A stretch of DNA of 58,811 nt, from NCBI GenBank assembly GCA_028683355.1, contig JAQUIZ010000006.1, forward strand, positions 1 through 58,811, in the 5' to 3' direction. The first letter of the stretch is position 1. Each line of letters starts with the position of its first letter. Positions 50,457-58,551 of this stretch are shown here, piece by piece. A program made the translations under genes and the position numbers. The stretch comes from Fermentimonas sp. Its GTDB lineage: Bacteria; Bacteroidota; Bacteroidia; Bacteroidales; Dysgonomonadaceae. The notes under the pieces are model-generated. The model ran no database searches, had not been told where the DNA came from, and saw nothing but the letters and a program-made list of their open reading frames with translations.

Positions 50457-52091
50457 TTATTTTAATTTTTCTCTTAAGATTTCCGGGAGATAAAAAGTTT
50501 CATTCTTGTCAATATAAACCACAACTGAGCCAATATCAAACGATATTCCGTTCAGTTTCCCTACTGAAGAGAAGGCCTTTATCTCCAGGGTATTGTTCCC
50601 GTTTTTTATGCTGAGAACAGGAAATCCGGGATCACTGTTGTCTATATTTATTTCCATGTCTTTGAAAACATCTCTGTGTTTCACAAAAATTCTGTCTGAC
50701 AGCTCTTGTAAACTGTTTTCAAGTCCTGTTACTTTTTGCAGATACTCATTCACCTGAATGTTGGTTAAGTGTCCCGAAGGTATATCACCTTGCGGGTGAT
50801 ATGCTGCAATCAGTACCTCTTCGCCTGTATGACCTCCTGTTGTAAATCCGAAGCACATACGTGAATTCAGTATATTTACGATATTATGTGCCATGTTATT
50901 GCTTGTCCCAACCTTTGTATAATCTCCCTCATGATAATTTCTGGAAGATAATAATGACTGGAGTTCATCATCTGTGATATCAATACCGGTAAACTCCCTG
51001 AATTCAGTTTTAATACTGTCTGGATTGGTTTTAATTAAAATTGATTCAAGTCCGTTTGCGCTTAACTTAATCCCTGAAACTGTCTCAAACAGCTGGTCTA
51101 TAGTGAGCTTGTCATACCCGGGACAGTTGTTTGAGCCTATTGAAAATCCACTGTTCCCATGGTCTGAAAGTATTATTACTGCCGTGTTGCCATCCTTTCT
51201 TGCAAACTCCAGAGCCTTTCCGGCTGCTTCATCAAATGCAAGGTATTCATCTATCATTGTTGCTGCATCATTTGCATGTGCAGCCCAGTCAACCTGACTT
51301 CCTTCTACCATAAGAAAGAAACCGTTTTCTTTTTTAGAAAGAACTTCCAGAGCTTTAGCGGTCATCTCTGCAAGAGATGGAATTCTGTCAGGATTTCTGT
51401 CAATATTATAAGGTAAAGCTCTTTCACCAAAAAGAGCCCATACCTTCCCTTCGCCGTTATAATTTAATAATGCATTTTTATCATCCTGAATAAGTGTAAT
51501 GCCCTTGTTTTTGAAATGTTGCTTAATATCATCAGTCAGAATGCTATTGCCGCCGCCAAACATCACATCAAGGTTTTGATAAGCCATTTGTGGTGCTATT
51601 GCTTTATAATTGCCCCTTGAATAATAGTGTGCTGAAAAATCAGCAGGTGTGGCGTGAGGAAATTCACTTGTTACAACTAGTCCTACTGCCTTGTTCATTT
51701 CAATCTTTGATGCCTCTAGGATTGTTGCAGCAGGCTGATACGTACGTTCAACATCAACCTCATAAATGTCATTATCCGAAGCCTCAGGGTGAATTGCAAC
51801 ATTACCTGTTTGCTGCAATACTCCGGTTGCGTATGTCGATCCTGTGGGTGCCGAATCACCTATTGGTGCATTGGATGAGAATGTCGTTACTGTTCCTGAG
51901 ATATAAGGATCAATACTTAAACCCTCTCCTAATCCGTTGTAATGCTTAAACCACCTGGCTGCTGAGTAAACGCTGATAGATGTTCCGTCAGGAATCATCA
52001 CTATAACATTTTTAACCGGTCTTACCTCTTGTGATAAAACAAATATCGGGAAAAGTAGTAGTAACAGTATTATATTAGATATTTTCTTCAT
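50457..52091 (-). CDS. Exported alkaline phosphatase
   Basis: Secreted phosphomonoesterase of the PhoA superfamily, 544 aa, with signal MKKISNIILLLLLFPIFVLSQ. Metal and active-site elements: MIPDGTS (Asp35), IGDSAPTG with the nucleophile Ser80, VTSEFPHATPADFSAHY, EGSQVDWAAHAND, LSDHGN and GGHTGEEV. The nucleophile motif reads DSAPT where E. coli has DSAAS. The last 80 residues form an extra C-terminal segment. It releases phosphate from organic esters in the periplasm. No PhoB box-like site is evident. Confidence 0.93.
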   Translation of the reverse strand: MKKISNIILLLLLFPIFVLSQEVRPVKNVIVMIPDGTSISVYSAARWFKHYNGLGEGLSIDPYISGTVTTFSSNAPIGDSAPTGSTYATGVLQQTGNVAIHPEASDNDIYEVDVERTYQPAATILEASKIEMNKAVGLVVTSEFPHATPADFSAHYYSRGNYKAIAPQMAYQNLDVMFGGGNSILTDDIKQHFKNKGITLIQDDKNALLNYNGEGKVWALFGERALPYNIDRNPDRIPSLAEMTAKALEVLSKKENGFFLMVEGSQVDWAAHANDAATMIDEYLAFDEAAGKALEFARKDGNTAVIILSDHGNSGFSIGSNNCPGYDKLTIDQLFETVSGIKLSANGLESILIKTNPDSIKTEFREFTGIDITDDELQSLLSSRNYHEGDYTKVGTSNNMAHNIVNILNSRMCFGFTTGGHTGEEVLIAAYHPQGDIPSGHLTNIQVNEYLQKVTGLENSLQELSDRIFVKHRDVFKDMEINIDNSDPGFPVLSIKNGNNTLEIKAFSSVGKLNGISFDIGSVVVYIDKNETFYLPEILREKLK

Positions 52092-52134
52092 ATTGACTAT
52101 TTTCTTATTTTAAATACACAATTTTATTAACGCA

Positions 52135-52142
52135 CAAAGTTA
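52135..52142 (-). promoter_or_regulatory. -7 element for the alkaline phosphatase
   Basis: The minus strand reads TAACTTTG, exact consensus, about 44 bp before the start; a possible -33 lies 23 bp away (CAA at 52166-52168 on the plus strand). Confidence 0.45.
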
Positions 52143-52227
52143 TGAAAAAGTTGTTACGATTTTATCAAGATTATAATAACGACTGTTTTACCTTTTATTC
52201 GTATATGGCAAACTGCCTGATTTTCCT

Positions 52228-52235
52228 TATATTTG
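52228..52235 (+). promoter_or_regulatory. -7 element for surE
   Basis: TATATTTG, exact consensus, 50 bp before surE. Confidence 0.48.
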
Positions 52236-52285
52236 TACTTCAAAAAATAAAATCAATAAATAGATAATATTAAATTCATAATAAA

Positions 52286-53050
52286 ATGAGTGACAAAAAA
52301 CCACTGATTCTTATAACTAACGATGATGGATATCAGGCAAAGGGTATTGCCGAATTAACAAATGCAATGAAAGGTTTGGGAGATATAGTAGTCTTTGCAC
52401 CCGATACCCACCGTTCAGGCATGTCAAGTGCTATTACAACAGCTCATCCTTTGCGTGCAAGAATCTATCATAAGGAGGAAAATCTAATAGCATATATGTG
52501 CAACGGTACACCGGTCGATTGTGTAAAACTGGCTCTAAATGAATTCCTTGACCGTAAGCCCGATCTTTTGGTTTCAGGTGTCAATCATGGTTCCAATGCC
52601 GGAATAAGTGTTTTGTATTCAGGTACAGTAGCTGCTGCACTTGAAGGATGTGTATCTAATATTCCTTCTATTGCTCTGTCGTTGTGTGATTTTACTCCTG
52701 ATGCCGACTTTACAGCCACTGCTGCAATTGCTCGAAAGCTTGCACAAAAAGTATTAAGCGATGGGTTGCCCAAAGGTATATGTTTAAATGTGAATGTTCC
52801 TGTGGGTGAAGTAAAAGGAATAAGAATGACAACGCAGACTCAGGGAAAGTGGGTTAATGAATACCAGCGTTCTAAAGATGGTAGCGGAAGAGATGTTTTC
52901 TGGATGACAGGCAATTTCGAGAATTGGGATGCGGATAACGAGAATAATGATGAATGGGCTTTAGCAAATGGTTATGCTGCAGTGGTTCCTGTTAAAATTG
53001 ATATGACGGCACATGATATGATTCCTGAATTGAAAGAGTGGGAACTTTAA
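52286..53050 (+). CDS. surE: 5'/3'-nucleotidase SurE
   Basis: Metal-dependent nucleotidase, 254 aa. Signature TNDDGYQAKGI (Asp13, Asp14), APDTHRSGMSSAIT, NGTPVDCVKLAL and SGVNHGSNAG with the metal Asn. It dephosphorylates nucleoside monophosphates; linked to stress survival in E. coli. Gap to lpxB is 36 bp, so they probably form surE-lpxB. Confidence 0.96.
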   Translation: MSDKKPLILITNDDGYQAKGIAELTNAMKGLGDIVVFAPDTHRSGMSSAITTAHPLRARIYHKEENLIAYMCNGTPVDCVKLALNEFLDRKPDLLVSGVNHGSNAGISVLYSGTVAAALEGCVSNIPSIALSLCDFTPDADFTATAAIARKLAQKVLSDGLPKGICLNVNVPVGEVKGIRMTTQTQGKWVNEYQRSKDGSGRDVFWMTGNFENWDADNENNDEWALANGYAAVVPVKIDMTAHDMIPELKEWEL

Positions 53051-53086
53051 GTCTTTGAATATTGTTCTCAAAAAAAGGGTACAACT

Positions 53087-54220
53087 ATGAAGTATTATTT
53101 AGTAGCTGGTGAAGCATCCGGAGATTTACATGCATCCAACCTGATGCAGTCATTAAAGAAGATGGATAAAGAGGCTGATTTCCGCTTCTTTGGTGGTGAC
53201 CTGATGGAATCTGTCGGAGGTACCCTTGTTAAGCATTACAGAGAGCTGGCATTCATGGGTATCATCCCTGTGATAATGAATAGCCGTACTATACTTAAAA
53301 ATCTATCTCTGTGTAAAAAAGATATCGCGGAATATCAGCCTGATGCCGTAATTCTGGTTGATTATCCCGGCTTCAACCTGAAAATCGCGAAGTATGTAAA
53401 AAAACAACTTAAATTGCCAGTCTATTATTACATTTCTCCAAAAGTCTGGGCATGGAAAGAGTACCGCGTAAAATCTTTCAAGAAATATGTTGATAAGATG
53501 TTGTGTATATTACCTTTTGAGGTCGACTTCTTTAAGAAACACCACTATAATGTTCATTATGTAGGTAACCCTACGGTTGACGCTATTGCGAATAGGAGTC
53601 ACAAAGATGAATCATTTAACGATTTTATAAGTTCAAATAATCTGCCTGACAAGCCTATAATTGCCTTACTGGCAGGCAGTCGTAAACAGGAGATTGCCGA
53701 TAACCTGCCTTCAATGCTTCAGTCAGTTGAAAGTTTCTCCGATGGATACCAGTTTATTATAGCCGGTGCACCAGGTATAGATCGCGACTTCTATAAAAAA
53801 TATACTGCATCTAATCCTGATGTTGTTGTGCTGTTTGATCAGACTTACCGAATTCTGGCACAGTCTGATGCAGCCCTTGTTACTTCTGGAACAGCTACTC
53901 TTGAAACAGCTATTTTAAATGTACCTCAGGTTGTTTGTTACCGTATGGCGGCACCTAAACTTTCAAGCTGGGCTTTCAGAAATATTCTCCACACACCATA
54001 TATCTCACTCGTCAATCTGATTTGTGGTCAGGAGGTGGTGAAAGAGTATTTTGCTGAATCATTCACCGTTGAGAACGTGCGTAGAGAGCTTGGACAGATG
54101 CTTCATGTCCATAAATACAGGCAAAATATGCTTAACAGCTACAAGGATATGCGTGATATTCTTGGTGATATTGGTGCTTCAAACAGAGCTGCTGAAATTA
54201 TTTATTCCAACACAAATTAA
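53087..54220 (+). CDS. lpxB: Lipid-A-disaccharide synthase
   Basis: GT19 enzyme joining lipid X and UDP-2,3-diacylglucosamine to form the lipid A disaccharide, 377 aa. Seen: GEASGDLHASNLM, FFGGDLM, DYPGFNLKIAKYVKK, YYISPKVWAWKEYRVK and YVGNPTVDAI. It acts at the cytoplasmic membrane after LpxH (37588). The surE-lpxB pairing is frequent in Bacteroidota. Confidence 0.97.
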   Translation: MKYYLVAGEASGDLHASNLMQSLKKMDKEADFRFFGGDLMESVGGTLVKHYRELAFMGIIPVIMNSRTILKNLSLCKKDIAEYQPDAVILVDYPGFNLKIAKYVKKQLKLPVYYYISPKVWAWKEYRVKSFKKYVDKMLCILPFEVDFFKKHHYNVHYVGNPTVDAIANRSHKDESFNDFISSNNLPDKPIIALLAGSRKQEIADNLPSMLQSVESFSDGYQFIIAGAPGIDRDFYKKYTASNPDVVVLFDQTYRILAQSDAALVTSGTATLETAILNVPQVVCYRMAAPKLSSWAFRNILHTPYISLVNLICGQEVVKEYFAESFTVENVRRELGQMLHVHKYRQNMLNSYKDMRDILGDIGASNRAAEIIYSNTN

Positions 54221-54303
54221 TATTTCTCTCATAATCCTTTTTTTTCTCCCTTTTTTCTTTACTTTGTGTGTCAGTGCGACAGGAAATTTAAAACAGAAAT
54301 CAA

Positions 54304-55320
54304 ATGAAAATTGGAATTCTATCATCGGGTGGAGATGCACCCGGAATCAATGCTACCATTCGCGGTGTAGGTAAAACGGCTATCAATAATTATGGTATGC
54401 AGGTAATAGGGATTCAGAACGGGTTCTCAGGATTACTTTACAAAGATATTGTAGAGCTTACTGATGCTTCACTTTCAGGAATCTTGAATTTGGGTGGTAC
54501 CATACTGGGTACTGCAAGAGAGAAGGTATTCCGTAAAATGATTACCTCACCCGATGAAAAGGACAGAGAGCAGATAAAGGATGCTTATCAGGAGCTGGGC
54601 TTGGATTGCCTTGTATGTATAGGGGGCAATGGAACTCAGCGCACAACCTACATGCTTTCGGAGCTGGGCCTTAACGTTATTGGTGTGCCAAAAACTATTG
54701 ATAATGATGTCTATGGTACTGATATAACTTTCGGGTTTGATACTGCTGTTAATATTGCCACTGAAGCTATTGACAGGCTGCACTCAACTGCCAGTTCTCA
54801 CCGGCGCGTTATGGTCATTGAACTTATGGGGCATCATGCCGGATGGATCACCCTTTATGCCGGTATGGCGGGAGGTGCTGATATTATTTTACTCCCCGAG
54901 CTTGGTTACAACATGAATGTTATAATCGATAAGATCAATAAGCGGATGGAGATAGGAAAAGCTTATTCAATTGTTGCAGTGGCTGAAGGAGTGGAGCTCC
55001 CAACAAAAGAACGTCCGGCTACTTACTTTGCCAGAGAGATTCAGGAGCAGACAGGATACGAAACTCGCGAAACTGTTTTAGGTTACATTCAAAGAGGCGG
55101 ATCTCCTTCACCGAGTGACAAAATTCTGGGCACACTTTTAGGAGGACATGCTGCTGATCTTATTTATGAAGGGAAGTTTGGGCGAATGGTAGCAAAGCTG
55201 GGGAACAAAATCTCTGATGTACCTTTATCAGAAGTTGAAGGTAAGCTGCGAATAGTTTCTCCTGAAACAGATCTTGTACTTCAGGGTAAGAAAATGGGAA
55301 TATCTTTCGGGGTTTGGTAA
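54304..55320 (+). CDS. pfkA: 6-phosphofructokinase (PfkA family)
   Basis: Phosphofructokinase, 338 aa: GGDAPGINATIRG (residues 10-22), GGNGT (107-111), PKTIDNDVYGTD (129-140), MGHHAGW and GYIQRGGSPSPSDK. In E. coli PfkA the middle motifs are GGDGS and PRTIDND. Here the Asp is Asn and the Arg is Lys. The Lys variant is seen in pyrophosphate-type and mixed-group enzymes, so whether ATP or PPi is the donor is not settled by sequence. An imperfect -7-like TTACTTTG lies at 54259-54266. The stop is 4 bp from that of rnc (convergent). Confidence 0.93.
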   Translation: MKIGILSSGGDAPGINATIRGVGKTAINNYGMQVIGIQNGFSGLLYKDIVELTDASLSGILNLGGTILGTAREKVFRKMITSPDEKDREQIKDAYQELGLDCLVCIGGNGTQRTTYMLSELGLNVIGVPKTIDNDVYGTDITFGFDTAVNIATEAIDRLHSTASSHRRVMVIELMGHHAGWITLYAGMAGGADIILLPELGYNMNVIIDKINKRMEIGKAYSIVAVAEGVELPTKERPATYFAREIQEQTGYETRETVLGYIQRGGSPSPSDKILGTLLGGHAADLIYEGKFGRMVAKLGNKISDVPLSEVEGKLRIVSPETDLVLQGKKMGISFGVW

Positions 55321-55324
55321 CCCC

Positions 55325-56095
55325 TTAAGGATTTGTGGAGTCTGTCAGAATATCCTGCAAATCATTGCTTTCACGCAATTTCTTAATTGCTACTTTTGCA
55401 GCTTTCTGATGAGACTCTTTCTTTGAGTAGCCCTTTCCTGAACCAATCTCTACATTACCCACTTTAACGCAGGATACAAAAACCGGATTATTTTGTGAAT
55501 CGTATGAGGATTCAGTCACTTCAAAAATAACATCAACCCTGTTTTTCTGTCCCCATTCAATTAATCTCGATTTAAAATCGACTTCACTCTTAAGTACTTT
55601 ATCAATATTCAGGTGCTGCTTGATCATTGTCTCAAACACAAACTTTTTTGCAACACGATATCCCTGATCGAGGTAAATTGCCCCGATAAGAGCTTCCAGG
55701 GCATCACCATAAATATTTGTATTATGTGCAAGGTTGCGAGTGGCTGAAACTATAAGTTTGTCCAACCCCAGATCCACTGCAAGTTTATTAAGTGTCTCCC
55801 TCTGTACAATACGAGAACGTGTACTTGTAAGGAAACCCTCTTTCTTGTGTTCAAATTTCTTATAGAGGATATCAGCTACAATTGCATCCAATATAGCATC
55901 ACCCAGGAATTCCAGTCGCTCGTTATTCACCCATTTTCCTTTTTTGGAACGGATAGAAGAGGATCGGTGAGTCATGGCCTCCTTGTAGAGATCAATCCTG
56001 TCAGGATAAAATCCCAGTACGTTGTAAAACGAAAGGTAAGGCTCTTTCCCCCTGTGTGGAATAGCCTTAATCCTTTTAACCAGTCTTCTTAACAC
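55325..56095 (-). CDS. rnc: Ribonuclease III
   Basis: Double-strand-specific endoribonuclease, 256 aa. The nuclease signature NERLEFLGDAILDAI (residues 58-72), the second metal motif GDALEALIGAIYLD and a C-terminal dsRNA-binding domain (FKSRLIEWGQKN...) are all present. It starts with GTG at 56095, one base after the fabF stop. The order acpP-fabF-rnc is conserved across Bacteroidota and many other bacteria. Confidence 0.96.
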   Translation of the reverse strand: MLRRLVKRIKAIPHRGKEPYLSFYNVLGFYPDRIDLYKEAMTHRSSSIRSKKGKWVNNERLEFLGDAILDAIVADILYKKFEHKKEGFLTSTRSRIVQRETLNKLAVDLGLDKLIVSATRNLAHNTNIYGDALEALIGAIYLDQGYRVAKKFVFETMIKQHLNIDKVLKSEVDFKSRLIEWGQKNRVDVIFEVTESSYDSQNNPVFVSCVKVGNVEIGSGKGYSKKESHQKAAKVAIKKLRESNDLQDILTDSTNP

Positions 56096-56096
56096 A

Positions 56097-57359
56097 CTAC
56101 TTGTTGTATTGCTTGAGAATTACACTTGCGTTGTGTCCCCCAAAGCCAAAAGTATTAGATAACGCAGCTCTTATCTTCCTTTTTTGAGCTTTGTTGAATG
56201 TAAAATTCAGATTGTAGTCGATTTCCGAATCATTGTCCCCTTCTTCATGGTTAATGGTTGGGGGAACTACCTGATCTCTTAACGAAAGAATGCAAAAGAG
56301 TGCTTCAAGCGCTCCTGCGCCTCCGAGAAGGTGGCCGGTCATCGATTTTGTAGAACTGATGTTCAACTTATAGCTGTAATCACCAAATACATCCTTAATT
56401 GCTCTTACCTCAGATATATCACCAACCGGTGTAGATGTTCCATGAACATTAATGTAATCTATATCCTCCGGTGTCAGATTTGCATCTTCAAGCGCATTTC
56501 GCATTACAAGCTTTGCACCCAGTCCTTCAGGATGTGAAGCGGTGATGTGATAAGCATCAGCTGACATCCCTCCTCCTGCTACTTCTGCATAAATAGTTGC
56601 TCCACGGGCTATAGCATGCTCCAGTTCTTCAAGAACCAGTACAGTACCACCTTCACCAATAACAAATCCGTCGCGGCTCGCACTAAATGGGCGGGAAGCC
56701 GTTTCAGGAGATTCGTTTCTCGTTGATAGCGCGTGCATTGCATTGAAACCTCCAACTGCAGCAGCGCTGATGGTAGCTTCAGATCCTCCTGTAACAATCA
56801 CATTAGCTTTATTCAGCCTTATGAGATTGAACGCATCTACTATTGAGTTTGTTGATGAAGCACAGGCTGAAACGGTTGCATAGTTGGGACCCCTCAGTCC
56901 ATAAATCATAGAGATATGGCCAGCAGCAATATCGGCTATCATTTTCGGAATGAAAAAAGGATTAAATCTAGGGCCTTTATCTTGTTCAAGATAATAACCG
57001 CCTACCTCTTCTTCAAAAGTTCTGATTCCACCAATTCCGGCAGAAAATATCACACCTATTCGATCTCTGTTTTCCTTATCAAGATCAAGTCCCGAATCCT
57101 CCATTGCCTCTTTAACTGCCTGAATGGCAAAATGTGAGTATCGGTCATATTTCCTTGCTTCTTTTCTCTCGAAAAGACTATTCGGATCAAAATCCTTTAC
57201 TTCGCAAGCAAACTGTGTCTTGAAAAGTGATGCATCGAAATGAGTAATAGGCCCGGCACCACTTTTTCCTGCTAAAGCATTCTTCCACGTGGTTTCCACG
57301 TCGTTGCCCAGCGGATTAATGGTTCCCAGGCCTGTTACTACAACTCTTTTTAATTCCAT
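56097..57359 (-). CDS. fabF: Beta-ketoacyl-ACP synthase II
   Basis: Fatty-acid elongation condensing enzyme, 420 aa, thiolase fold. Catalytic Cys166 in VSACASSTNS, His in INVHGTSTPVGD and His in MTGHLLGGAGA, plus the C-terminal SNTFGFGGHNAS. It starts 12 bp after the acpP stop and uses the ACP encoded there. Confidence 0.97.
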   Translation of the reverse strand: MELKRVVVTGLGTINPLGNDVETTWKNALAGKSGAGPITHFDASLFKTQFACEVKDFDPNSLFERKEARKYDRYSHFAIQAVKEAMEDSGLDLDKENRDRIGVIFSAGIGGIRTFEEEVGGYYLEQDKGPRFNPFFIPKMIADIAAGHISMIYGLRGPNYATVSACASSTNSIVDAFNLIRLNKANVIVTGGSEATISAAAVGGFNAMHALSTRNESPETASRPFSASRDGFVIGEGGTVLVLEELEHAIARGATIYAEVAGGGMSADAYHITASHPEGLGAKLVMRNALEDANLTPEDIDYINVHGTSTPVGDISEVRAIKDVFGDYSYKLNISSTKSMTGHLLGGAGALEALFCILSLRDQVVPPTINHEEGDNDSEIDYNLNFTFNKAQKRKIRAALSNTFGFGGHNASVILKQYNK

Positions 57360-57371
57360 GAATAAAATGGA

Positions 57372-57608
57372 TTATTTCGCGTGCTGTTCTACATAAGAAA
57401 TTGCATCGCCAACACTTGAGATCTTTTCTGCCTGATCGTCAGGAATTGAGATGTTGAATTCTTTTTCGAATTCCATGATCAACTCTACTGTATCAAGTGA
57501 ATCAGCTCCTAAATCATTCGTGAAGCTTGCAGTTTCTGTAACTTCAGATTCTTCAACTCCCAATTTGTCGACAATGATAGATTTCACTCTTTGCGCTACT
57601 TCTGACAT
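57372..57608 (-). CDS. acpP: Acyl carrier protein
   Basis: 78 aa, four-helix acidic protein, phosphopantetheine attached at Ser37 in [14 protein letters not shown] use the ATG at 57608 ([12 protein letters not shown]); three upstream codons open with TTG and are not used. It carries acyl chains for FabF. First gene of acpP-fabF-rnc. A near-consensus -7 (TTACTTTG) lies on the minus strand at 57661-57668. Confidence 0.98.
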   Translation of the reverse strand: MSEVAQRVKSIIVDKLGVEESEVTETASFTNDLGADSLDTVELIMEFEKEFNISIPDDQAEKISSVGDAISYVEQHAK

Positions 57609-57646
57609 AACTTTCAATATTAATTAATAAATAAAAATATTATTCT

Positions 57647-57654
57647 TAAATTTG
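57647..57654 (+). promoter_or_regulatory. Candidate -7 element toward purN
   Basis: TAAATTTG fits TAnnTTTG on the plus strand, 107 bp before purN. A second, weaker candidate (TTTATTTG, 57733-57740) lies inside the inverted repeats and nearer to the gene. Confidence 0.35.
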
Positions 57655-57668
57655 CGATTGCAAAGTAA

Positions 57669-57751
57669 CACAATTTTTCTCTAATTGTGCAAGCTTTTGT
57701 TCACTAAAAATCAAAAAAGTGCACAAATCTAGTTTATTTGTGCAAATAAAC
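57669..57751. promoter_or_regulatory. Overlapping TTGTGCA inverted repeats between acpP and purN
   Basis: Three palindromic arrangements lie in this divergent gap: CACAATT/AATTGTG (57669-57675, 57683-57689); TGCACAAAT/ATTTGTGCA (57720-57728, 57736-57744); and GTTTATTTG-TG-CAAATAAAC (57732-57751). The element TTGTGCA occurs at 57685, 57738 and, inverted, at 57720. The density is well above chance for 83 bp and suggests an operator. No regulator is identified. Confidence 0.5.
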
Positions 57752-57761
57752 CTACTTTTAA

Positions 57762-58352
57762 ATGGTAAATGTAGCAATTTTTTCCTCAGGTAATGGAAGT
57801 AATGCAGAGAATATCGCTAATTATTTTTCTGAAAACAGCGATATTAATGTAGTACTTATAGTATCAAACAGGACCAATGCGTTTGTGCATGAGCGTGCTA
57901 AAAAACTTGGCATTCCTTCAGTTACGTACAATAAATCTGATTTTGCCGATGGTTCAGCTATCTTAAAAACGCTAAAAGATTATGAGATAGATTTTATTGT
58001 TCTGGCAGGATTCCTTTTAAAAGTTCCCGAAGCAATTCTGTTATCATATCCTGAGCGTATAGTTAACATACACCCCGCACTTCTACCCAAATATGGTGGA
58101 AAAGGTATGTATGGCGATTATGTGCATCAGGCCGTAAAAGAAGGTGGTGAACTACAATCCGGAATCACTATACATTATGTAAATGAGCATTATGATGAAG
58201 GCAATATCATATTCCAATCTAACTGCGATGTTTTACCAACTGACACACCTGAAGATATTGCAAATAAGGTTCATAAACTAGAATATGAGCATTATCCTAA
58301 AATAATTGAGGAAATAATAAAAAATTACTTCCATAAAAACTGTGCTAATTAA
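57762..58352 (+). CDS. purN: Phosphoribosylglycinamide formyltransferase
   Basis: Folate-dependent GAR transformylase, 196 aa. Seen: IFSSGNGSNAENI (residues 6-18), NIHPALLPKYGGKGMYG with the catalytic His, GITIHYVNEHYDEGNII with the catalytic Asp. It makes FGAR from GAR and 10-formyl-THF. Divergent from acpP across the palindromic region. Confidence 0.96.
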   Translation: MVNVAIFSSGNGSNAENIANYFSENSDINVVLIVSNRTNAFVHERAKKLGIPSVTYNKSDFADGSAILKTLKDYEIDFIVLAGFLLKVPEAILLSYPERIVNIHPALLPKYGGKGMYGDYVHQAVKEGGELQSGITIHYVNEHYDEGNIIFQSNCDVLPTDTPEDIANKVHKLEYEHYPKIIEEIIKNYFHKNCAN

Positions 58353-58362
58353 AAATATATTG

Positions 58363-58370
58363 TATCTTTG
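58363..58370 (+). promoter_or_regulatory. -7 element for tRNA-Leu
   Basis: TATCTTTG, exact consensus, ending 10 bp before the mature tRNA 5' end. Confidence 0.55.
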
Positions 58371-58380
58371 CACTCCAATT

Positions 58381-58462
58381 GCGGTCGTGGCGTAATTGGT
58401 AGCCGCGCTAGACTTAGGATCTAGTGTCGAGAGACGTGGGGGTTCGAGTCCCTTCGACCGCA
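58381..58462 (+). tRNA. tRNA-Leu (anticodon UAG)
   Basis: An 82-nt class II tRNA. Acceptor GCGGTCG (58381-58387) pairs with CGACCGC (58455-58461); anticodon stem CTAGA/TCTAG encloses CTTAGGA, anticodon TAG; a long variable arm (TGTCGAGAGACGT region) fits Leu; the T-loop is TTCGAGT. The CCA end is not encoded (ACA follows). Confidence 0.93.
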
Positions 58463-58478
58463 CAAAAATCCAATTACT

Positions 58479-58512
58479 ACTCCTTTAAGAGAAATCTTAA
58501 GGGAGTTTTTTT
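58479..58512 (+). terminator. Intrinsic terminator after tRNA-Leu
   Basis: ACTCCTTTAAGA (58479-58490), GAAA loop, TCTTAAGGGAGT (58495-58506) with one G-T pair, then seven Ts. A 12-bp stem. Confidence 0.88.
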
Positions 58513-58551
58513 ATTCCTTAAACGATACTTAAAGCTTATGTAGGAGAGGGT

